A stretch of 6,590 nucleotides of DNA from Bacteroidota bacterium. GTDB lineage: Bacteria > Bacteroidota > Kryptoniia > Kryptoniales > JAKASW01. Position 1 is the first letter of the stretch. Each line of letters opens with the position of its first letter. A program made the position numbers and the translations under genes. A model generated the notes under the pieces. It saw only the letters and a program-made list of their open reading frames with translations, did no database searches and had not been told where the DNA came from. The stretch lies in NCBI GenBank assembly GCA_021796055.1, contig JAJYOS010000379.1, forward strand, positions 1-6,590. Direction: 5' to 3'. This document shows, one piece after another, positions 1 to 5,441 of this stretch.

Positions 1-117
1 GTCGATGTTGAGGCGCTGCTTCCTTCCGAGAAAGGTCTGCTCGTTGCGGTGACCGAAAAGCGGACCCGCGCCGAGCTTGATGAATACGTGAGTTTCCTGA
101 AGACTTTTGTGAAGTAA
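1..117 (+). CDS. gcvPA: Glycine dehydrogenase (decarboxylating) subunit 1, C-terminal end only
   Basis: This is the 3' end of a gene that begins before the window. Reading frame 1 gives 38 residues and stops at TAA. The segment GLLVAVTEKRTRAELDEYV matches the end I know from the split P-protein alpha subunit of the glycine cleavage system, where a conserved VTEKRT or VTE-RT motif is followed by a helix of the type EEIDxxVxxL. That PLP enzyme, with its beta subunit, decarboxylates glycine and loads the aminomethyl group onto the H-protein lipoyl arm in the cytoplasm, feeding methylene-tetrahydrofolate. The single-chain GcvP of other bacteria ends differently, so a split gcvPA/gcvPB arrangement is inferred. 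The PLP-binding lysine would not be expected here, since it lies in the other subunit. The call rests on a short motif only. Confidence 0.7.
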   Translation, partial: VDVEALLPSEKGLLVAVTEKRTRAELDEYVSFLKTFVK

Positions 118-239
118 ATTTTGAGAAAGCTCCAAGTTACAAGCGCCAGGTTCCAAATAAGCTCCAGAGACAAAATCTCAAACCGACACCCTGTTCATTT
201 TGGGAACTTGGGAATTGAGATTTGGAAATTATTTGAGCT
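118..239. repeat. Intergenic spacer of degenerate CCAA-type units in inverted arrangement
   Basis: The left part (about 131-183) is made of loose CCAAGTT / TTCCAAAT / CAAAATCTCAAA units, and the right part (about 199-235) reads as the opposite strand of the same kind of unit. Exact inverted pairs are CCAAGTT (132-138) with AACTTGG (205-211), TTCCAAAT (151-158) with ATTTGGAA (220-227), and AAATCTCAA (173-181) with TTGAGATTT (215-223). The pairs cross one another, so they do not form one simple hairpin; two opposed copies of a degenerate repeat describe them better. I saw no tRNA or clear promoter consensus in the stretch. Similar low-complexity intergenic runs occur in many environmental genomes, but I cannot tell from this window whether this one is dispersed. 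Confidence 0.4.
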
Positions 240-1772
240 ATGGATAAGATACTAATTCTCGATTTCGGCGCGCAGTACACACAGCTCATCGCGCGCCGTG
301 TCCGCGAGCTGAAGGTCCTCAGCCTCGTGGAGAACTTCGATTTCCCGTATGAAAAGATCGTTGAACTCGCGCCAAGGGGGATCATATTATCCGGCGGCCC
401 GTCGAGCGTTTACCAGCCGGGTGCGCCGCTCCCAGATAAGCGGATCTTCGAATCAGGGATTCCGATACTCGGAATCTGCTACGGCCTGCAGGTTATCGCT
501 CATCTTCTGGGGGGTGAGGTCGACAGAGCACCACGCCAGGAGTTCGGGAAGGCTCTTCTCGTGGTCGATGACTCGAAAGACCTCCTGCATGAGATCGGCG
601 ACGTATCGAAGGTGTGGATGAGCCACGCCGACAAAGTCACGAAACTGCCCCAGGGGTTTGTCCCCATCGCCCACACCGAGAACTCGCCGATCGCCGCGGT
701 AAAATCCGACCGGCAGAAAATTTTCGGCGTTCAGTTCCACCCCGAAGTCGTGCACACATCGAAGGGTAAGGAAATACTCGGAAATTTCGTCTTCAGAGTC
801 TGCGGGTGCGCCGCCGACTGGGAGCCGGGCAACTTCATCGAAGAGAGCGTACGGGATATCAAATCCAGGGTAGGTAACGAAAAGGTTATCTGCGCAATGA
901 GCGGCGGCGTTGATTCCGCCGTGGCAGCTCTCTTGATCCAGCGCGCCGTCGGCCGCCAGCTGCACGCCGTGCATATCGACAACGGCGTGATGAGGAAAGA
1001 CGAAAGCAAAAATGTCGTGGAGTATTTCAAGAAGAATTTCGACATAAATCTCCATCACGTCGACGCATCCGAAACGTTTCTGAAGAGACTTCGCGGCATC
1101 ACCGACCCGGAGAAAAAAAGAAAGATCATCGGCAATACTTTCATAGAGGTCTTCGAAAAGGTCGCGCACGACATAAAAGACGTCCGGTTTCTTGCCCAGG
1201 GAACTCTCTATCCGGATGTCATAGAATCCCAATCGCACAAGGGGCCGTCCGCGAAAATAAAGACTCACCATAACGTCGGCGGGTTGCCGGAAGTCATGAA
1301 GCTGAAACTGATAGAGCCTTTCAGGCTTCTATTCAAGGACGAAGTGAGGCGGGTCGGCCGGGCGCTCGGAATTTCAAACGAGATCATCCAGCGCCATCCG
1401 TTTCCGGGTCCGGGCCTTGCCGTGAGGATATTAAGTGACGTCACACCTGAAAAACTGGAAATTCTGCGACAGGCGGACGAAATCTTCATCGAAGAGATCA
1501 GAAAGTACGGAATATACGCCGACATCTGGCAGGCGTTTGCTGTCCTGCTCCCTGTCCAGTCTGTCGGGGTCATGGGTGACGAGCGGACGTACGAATACAC
1601 TATCGCGCTCCGCGCCGTCACGAGCGAGGACGGGATGACCGCAGATTGGGCCCAGATGCCGTACGATCTCCTCGCAAAAGTCTCGAACCGGATCATCAAC
1701 GAGGTCCGCGGAGTAAACAGGGTAGTCTACGATATAAGCAGCAAACCTCCGGCGACCATCGAATGGGAGTGA
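240..1772 (+). CDS. guaA: GMP synthase (glutamine-hydrolysing)
   Basis: The enzyme converts XMP to GMP in the cytoplasm using ATP and glutamine-derived ammonia, the last step of de novo guanine nucleotide synthesis. Of 510 residues, the first ~195 form a class I glutamine amidotransferase domain with nucleophile Cys80 in GICYGLQ and partners His167 and Glu169 in QFHPEV; the oxyanion-strand motif SGGPSSVY is at 51-58. The ATP pyrophosphatase domain follows, with the PP-loop SGGVDS at 221-226, [11 protein letters not shown] at 320-330 and the lid motif [10 protein letters not shown] at 341-350. The C-terminal dimerisation and XMP-binding part carries HPFPGPGL (386-393) and the family-typical ending KPPATIEWE. 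All catalytic residues are present and the length is normal. The ATG at 240 fits the usual N-terminus ([20 protein letters not shown]). It has no good Shine-Dalgarno; only GGA at 224-226 lies upstream. No XMP or purine riboswitch is visible upstream. Confidence 0.98.
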   Translation: MDKILILDFGAQYTQLIARRVRELKVLSLVENFDFPYEKIVELAPRGIILSGGPSSVYQPGAPLPDKRIFESGIPILGICYGLQVIAHLLGGEVDRAPRQEFGKALLVVDDSKDLLHEIGDVSKVWMSHADKVTKLPQGFVPIAHTENSPIAAVKSDRQKIFGVQFHPEVVHTSKGKEILGNFVFRVCGCAADWEPGNFIEESVRDIKSRVGNEKVICAMSGGVDSAVAALLIQRAVGRQLHAVHIDNGVMRKDESKNVVEYFKKNFDINLHHVDASETFLKRLRGITDPEKKRKIIGNTFIEVFEKVAHDIKDVRFLAQGTLYPDVIESQSHKGPSAKIKTHHNVGGLPEVMKLKLIEPFRLLFKDEVRRVGRALGISNEIIQRHPFPGPGLAVRILSDVTPEKLEILRQADEIFIEEIRKYGIYADIWQAFAVLLPVQSVGVMGDERTYEYTIALRAVTSEDGMTADWAQMPYDLLAKVSNRIINEVRGVNRVVYDISSKPPATIEWE

Positions 1773-1821
1773 TTCTTTGCCTGCAAGGGGTTATAATCCG
1801 TTGAGGACAAGAACTTAGAAG

Positions 1822-2724
1822 ATGGGACTGTCGGAGAGATCGAGCGAATCGGCGAGAATCCTGATTGACGAAGCGGTCGGCTTCCTCGGGGAGGACAAGC
1901 CTCTTCACGCCATGCAGATCCTGAGAAAAGTCATTGCACGCGATCCCGATTATGCGGACGCATATCTGAAGCTGGCCGAGATTTATATCGGCTTGCGCAG
2001 TTACGATGCTGCGGAGAAATTGCTGACGGAAGCTCTGGAGAGAATGCCGGGCGAATACAAGCTCGTGTACGCTCTCGGCAGTTTGTACTTCAACCTCGGA
2101 GAAATGGAGCGCGCCCTCCCACTCCTCAGGCAACTCGATTCCTGGCGCAACCCGAGCGTGCACCTGGCCCTTGCCACGATTTTTCTCGAAGAGAATGACT
2201 TCCAGGAGGCCGCGTCCGAGGTCAAACTGGTTCTCAGAAGCGATGCAAAATATCCTGATGCGAACGGTTTACTCGGCCGAATTTATCTTAAGCAGAGCAA
2301 CTTCACGAACGCAACAAAATATTTGAAGCGGGAGCTCGCCTTGAACGATTCTTCCGTCGAGTTCCGGCTCGACCTTGCGACCGCTTTCTACCTGCTCGGC
2401 GACCTTAAGGAAGCACTCGAAGAGTTTACTCTGCTTATCGACACCGACCCGGAATTTTTCCCGGGGTGGCTCATGTGCGGGAAGATCCTGCTCGAACTCG
2501 GCAAGCCCGACGAATCGGAGTTTTACCTGACCCGCGCTCTCAGCATCAACCCCAGGAGTGCGGAAGTCCTTCAGGTTCTCGCCAACCTTTACAGTACAAT
2601 CGGAGAGGTCGAGAAGGCGCGCACGATCTTCGACGAACTGGCAGAAGCCGACGCTATCATCGAGGACGACAGGGAGACCCTCGAACGCATATCACGAATC
2701 AACAGGAAGCGGAACCGACGCTGA
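1822..2724 (+). CDS. Tetratricopeptide repeat protein, cytoplasmic
   Basis: The 300-residue protein is almost entirely TPR. About eight 34-residue helix pairs can be laid end to end, roughly 11-43, 44-77, 78-111, 112-144, 145-178, 179-212, 213-246 and 247-280. Typical repeat positions are visible in ADAYLKLAEIYIGLRSYDAAEKLL (44-67), VYALGSLYFNLGEMERALPLL, LDLATAFYLLGDLKEALEEF and VLANLYSTIGEVEKARTIF. The tail (281-300) is charged and ends in RKRNRR. There is no signal peptide or membrane segment, so a soluble scaffold or adaptor is likely; TPR stacks bind other proteins, and no enzyme motif is present. The ATG follows guaA by 49 bp, with only AGAAG abutting it or GAGGA 14 bases upstream as weak ribosome sites. 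Its stop lies one base before the next ATG, which implies coupled translation with the exported TPR/binding protein and a shared role. The specific function is unknown. Confidence 0.88.
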   Translation: MGLSERSSESARILIDEAVGFLGEDKPLHAMQILRKVIARDPDYADAYLKLAEIYIGLRSYDAAEKLLTEALERMPGEYKLVYALGSLYFNLGEMERALPLLRQLDSWRNPSVHLALATIFLEENDFQEAASEVKLVLRSDAKYPDANGLLGRIYLKQSNFTNATKYLKRELALNDSSVEFRLDLATAFYLLGDLKEALEEFTLLIDTDPEFFPGWLMCGKILLELGKPDESEFYLTRALSINPRSAEVLQVLANLYSTIGEVEKARTIFDELAEADAIIEDDRETLERISRINRKRNRR

Positions 2725-2725
2725 A

Positions 2726-4660
2726 ATGAGGATCCTGTCCGCGTTTTTGCTGCTGTTCTTAGCATCGAACGCTTTTCCCCAGGCCGTATTCAACCAGACG
2801 GATGAGACCAACTACACTCTCGGCCTTCAGAGTTTCAGGCAGGGCGACTATTCAACGGCCTTCCAGTATTTTCGTGAGGTCATGGACGATTCGCTGAACC
2901 AGCGCTCGGCTGAATCGTTTTATTACGGCGCGAGAAGTCTTTTCAACCTCAGAAGGTATCAGGAGTCCGTCGATGTCGTCGACACTTTCCTGGCCCACTT
3001 CCCCTCCGATGAACACAGGTTCGACATGGTGTACATTCTCGGTGCGAACTACTACGAGCTCGGGAAATACTCGAAGGCTGCGGCGCAATTTGTCGTGGCG
3101 GTCGATTCTTCAGGTAACCGGGTCGTAAGGGACCAGGCGGTTGCGAGTCTCCGTACACTCGTTTCCTTCAACCTGAGCTTCGACAACATTGAAAGCCTGT
3201 TCGAGATGTGTCGCTCCAGGATGTCGTCCGTCACGGTTGCTATCGGATTTGCGAGAAGGGCATACTTCTCGGATAAACTTGCCGACGCGGACAGGGTTCT
3301 TGTGGAATTCAGACAGCGCTATCCGGGAACCGGGATCGGGAGCGGTGAAGTCGGAAAGTGGCTTGAGAGGATCAGCGCGGACAGCTCCCTGAGCCGCGCG
3401 CCGGCAAAAATCGGAGCGCTTCTGCCTCTCGAATACGGGAGCGGGGTGGGCGACAGGCTTCTCCTCGGAATACAATTGGCGCTCGACAACTACAACGCGA
3501 CTGCCTCGACGAAAGTCGGTCTGGTGCTCAAGAATTATTCCGGCGTGATGACAAACCTTTTCTCGGATATGTTATCGCTGGCGCAGGATCAGACCGTCAA
3601 AGCCGTGATCGGCCCGGTCTACAGCGGCGAGGTCTCGGCTCTCGAAAGTATCGCAAATCAAAATAAGGTTCCGATGATCTCCCCGACAGCCACGCAGGTC
3701 GGGCTCACAAAAGGGAATTCGTATGTCTTCCAGGCAAATCCCGATTTCAAAACAAGAGCCGTGGCGATGGCCGATTATGCCGTCAACGTACTTCACGCCA
3801 AACGAATTGCCATCCTTGCACCGTCCGACACGTACGGCACAACAATTTCCAAATACTTTGCCCTCAGGCTTGACTCGCTCGGCGTTCCTCCCGTAGCGAC
3901 TTCCTATTTTGAAAGCGGGTCGACTGATCTTGCAGACCCGATCGGCGAGATCAAGGCGGCGGCCGCACGGCTCGGCGAACCATATGTGAATATAGGTGCG
4001 CTGAACGGACAGCAGCAGGAGAAGATCATGCCATTTGTGCCGCCAGCCTTCGTCGATTCAGTCGGACACTCGAACATCAGCATCGATGCGTACGACCTGT
4101 TCGGGCGCAACCCGATCCAGATAGCGGACTCGCTCGGCATACCCGACACGCTTCGTGATTCCCTCGGCGTCTTCGATGCCCTGAGATCTCTCGACGCGAT
4201 TTTCATTCCGTTGACTTCCGCCAAAGATATAGGTGTCATAGGAGCACAACTCGCTTATTACAACGTAAAGACTCAGATCCTCGGCACCGACGATTGGTAC
4301 GACCTGAACCAGCTTTCCAACAACCAGCTTTACCTCGACGGCATTATTTTCTGCAGCGACACTTATTTCAACACGAGTCTGCCGGCGTATACCGCGGCGA
4401 CCGACTCGCTCGCACAGATATCCGACGTCGACTTCAACAGGACGGTTTCTTACGGATACGATCTGGCGAACGCGCTTCTGAATGCGATCAAATCGGGGGA
4501 CACGACCAGGGCGTCGCTGGAGACCGCACTCAGGTCGCAAACCTACGACGGTCTGCACTCGGCGATCTCATTCGAGGAGAACAATTCCAATCACTATCTG
4601 CACATACTCCAGTTCAAAAACGGAAATATCATCGACCTTGGCGAAGTAAACGCGAAATAG
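2726..4660 (+). CDS. Exported TPR plus periplasmic-binding-fold protein, LivK / LpoA (penicillin-binding protein activator) type
   Basis: This 644-residue protein begins with a Sec signal peptide (MRILSAFLLLFLASNAFPQA), with likely cleavage after Ala16 or Ala20; there is no lipobox Cys. Residues ~27-130 hold about three TPR-like helix pairs (NYTLGLQSFRQGDYSTAFQYF, then ILGANYYELGKYSKAAAQF), followed by more helices to ~220. From ~227 comes a type I periplasmic binding fold: KIGALLPL, the VKAVIGPVYSGE segment (291-302), VPMISPTAT (315-323), VFQANPDFKTRA and KRIAILAPSDTYG (359-371). The second lobe has LDAIFIPLTS, IGAQLAYYNVKTQILGTDDW and LDGIIFCSD. TPR plus a LivK-like domain is the plan of LpoA, the outer-membrane activator of penicillin-binding protein PBP1A. 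The missing lipid anchor and divergent sequence keep that role tentative, and an orphan solute sensor is the alternative. No ABC permease or ATPase gene is nearby. A longer open frame from ATG 2558 exists, but the start at 2726 is chosen because it places the signal peptide at the N-terminus. Confidence 0.82.
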   Translation: MRILSAFLLLFLASNAFPQAVFNQTDETNYTLGLQSFRQGDYSTAFQYFREVMDDSLNQRSAESFYYGARSLFNLRRYQESVDVVDTFLAHFPSDEHRFDMVYILGANYYELGKYSKAAAQFVVAVDSSGNRVVRDQAVASLRTLVSFNLSFDNIESLFEMCRSRMSSVTVAIGFARRAYFSDKLADADRVLVEFRQRYPGTGIGSGEVGKWLERISADSSLSRAPAKIGALLPLEYGSGVGDRLLLGIQLALDNYNATASTKVGLVLKNYSGVMTNLFSDMLSLAQDQTVKAVIGPVYSGEVSALESIANQNKVPMISPTATQVGLTKGNSYVFQANPDFKTRAVAMADYAVNVLHAKRIAILAPSDTYGTTISKYFALRLDSLGVPPVATSYFESGSTDLADPIGEIKAAAARLGEPYVNIGALNGQQQEKIMPFVPPAFVDSVGHSNISIDAYDLFGRNPIQIADSLGIPDTLRDSLGVFDALRSLDAIFIPLTSAKDIGVIGAQLAYYNVKTQILGTDDWYDLNQLSNNQLYLDGIIFCSDTYFNTSLPAYTAATDSLAQISDVDFNRTVSYGYDLANALLNAIKSGDTTRASLETALRSQTYDGLHSAISFEENNSNHYLHILQFKNGNIIDLGEVNAK

Positions 4661-4694
4661 ATACCGCCGGACGGTTCTTGTTTTCAACAAAAGC

Positions 4695-4700
4695 AGGGGG
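4695..4700 (+). promoter_or_regulatory. Ribosome binding site of radC
   Basis: AGGGGG lies five bases before the ATG at 4706. It is the only strong Shine-Dalgarno-like site seen before a gene in this window, and it supports that start for radC. Confidence 0.55.
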
Positions 4701-4705
4701 CTGCG

Positions 4706-5431
4706 ATGTCTGAAAAGGCGAGAACAATTGAAACGGCCAGGCGCACACTGCGCGAGTGGCCCGAAAGCGAAAAACCGCGCGAGAAACTCCTCTCGCACGG
4801 TGCAACCAAACTTACCGATGTCGAGCTGGTGGCAATACTCCTGAGGACCGGCACAAAGACCAAATCGAGCTCCCGGACGGCGATCGACGTCGCGAGGGAG
4901 CTTCTCATGTCGTTCGACAGCTCCTTATCGCTTCTTTCCATGAGGGACGCTCTGGAATTGTCGAGTATCGCCGGCATCGGCAATGTCAAAGCGATAACAC
5001 TTTCTGCGGCGTTTGAGATAGGAAGGCGAATCCAGAACGCTCCCGCAAGCGACACTCCGCTCCTGAACAATCCGGAAGCCGTACATAAGTTTATCATGAA
5101 GGATTTCGCGGGCGAGAAGAGGGAAGTATTCAAGGTCATCGCCCTGAGCACTTCGGGCAAAGTGAAGCGTGTAAAGATGATGACCGAAGGAACGCTCAGT
5201 GCGAGTCTTGTCGACGCACGTGCCGTTTTCAAGTTCGCAATACTCGAGGATGCCGCCAGCATAATCGTGGTGCATAACCATCCGAGCGGCAAGCTCGACC
5301 CGAGCAAGGAGGATATCCAGATCACGAAAGACCTGGTTTATTCAGGAGAGTTTCTAGATATACCGCTTCACGACCATCTGATCGTGGGTCCGACGGGTTA
5401 CTTGAGCATGAAGAACGCAGGATACGTCTGA
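4706..5431 (+). CDS. radC: RadC family JAB/MPN-domain protein
   Basis: The 241-residue protein has the two-part RadC plan. The N-terminal part carries the family signature PREKLLSHGATKLTDVELVAILLRTGTK (24-51) and a helix-hairpin-helix (IAGIGNVKAITLSAAFE, 88-104), which in other proteins binds DNA. The C-terminal JAB1/MPN domain has the metal-binding JAMM motif intact: His190 and His192 in HNHPSG, then Asp203 after the expected spacing, with a possible catalytic Glu at 137-140 (EKRE). Length is close to the usual 220-230 residues. The old link of radC to DNA repair is doubtful, and the biochemical activity of the family remains unsettled. It sits 45 bp after the binding-fold gene on the same strand and is probably the last gene of the unit. 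Its stop faces the minus-strand gene's stop with three bases between, leaving no room for a terminator. Confidence 0.95.
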   Translation: MSEKARTIETARRTLREWPESEKPREKLLSHGATKLTDVELVAILLRTGTKTKSSSRTAIDVARELLMSFDSSLSLLSMRDALELSSIAGIGNVKAITLSAAFEIGRRIQNAPASDTPLLNNPEAVHKFIMKDFAGEKREVFKVIALSTSGKVKRVKMMTEGTLSASLVDARAVFKFAILEDAASIIVVHNHPSGKLDPSKEDIQITKDLVYSGEFLDIPLHDHLIVGPTGYLSMKNAGYV

Positions 5432-5441
5432 ATTTTACGAG
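5432..5441. repeat. Direct repeat copy 1 (ATTTTACGAG)
   Basis: This exact 10-bp copy spans the stop codon of the minus-strand cargo gene and begins directly after the radC stop codon. The second copy is at 5521-5530, 89 bp away, where the sorting domain would normally end. Confidence 0.5.

Noticed and set aside
453..1271. 272-codon open frame on the minus strand inside guaA
   Set aside because: It lies wholly antisense to a gene with every catalytic motif of GMP synthase, and its translation shows no recognisable domain. Long antisense frames are common in G+C-rich genes.
1792..1797. TATAAT hexamer in the guaA-TPR spacer as a possible -10 promoter element
   Set aside because: There is no -35-like hexamer at the right spacing and no match to the TTTG / TAnnTTTG pattern of Bacteroidota promoters. 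A single hexamer is not enough.
1696..2163. 155-codon minus-strand open frame crossing the guaA / TPR gene junction
   Set aside because: It overlaps two genes with clear protein-family signatures and has no motif of its own.
2558..2725. Upstream ATG giving a 700-residue version of the binding-fold protein
   Set aside because: The extra 56 residues are Arg/Ser-rich out-of-frame translation of the TPR gene's end, and would bury the signal peptide that begins at ATG 2726.
4058..4558. 166-codon minus-strand open frame inside the binding-fold gene
   Set aside because: It is antisense to a well-supported exported protein, with Arg/Val-rich low-information translation and no ribosome site.
4663..4690. 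Small hairpins ACCG-CCGGA-CGGT and TTGTT-TTC-AACAA between the binding-fold gene and radC
   Set aside because: Stems are only 4 and 5 bp and the T-run is broken, which is too weak to call a terminator; they sit just before the radC ribosome site.
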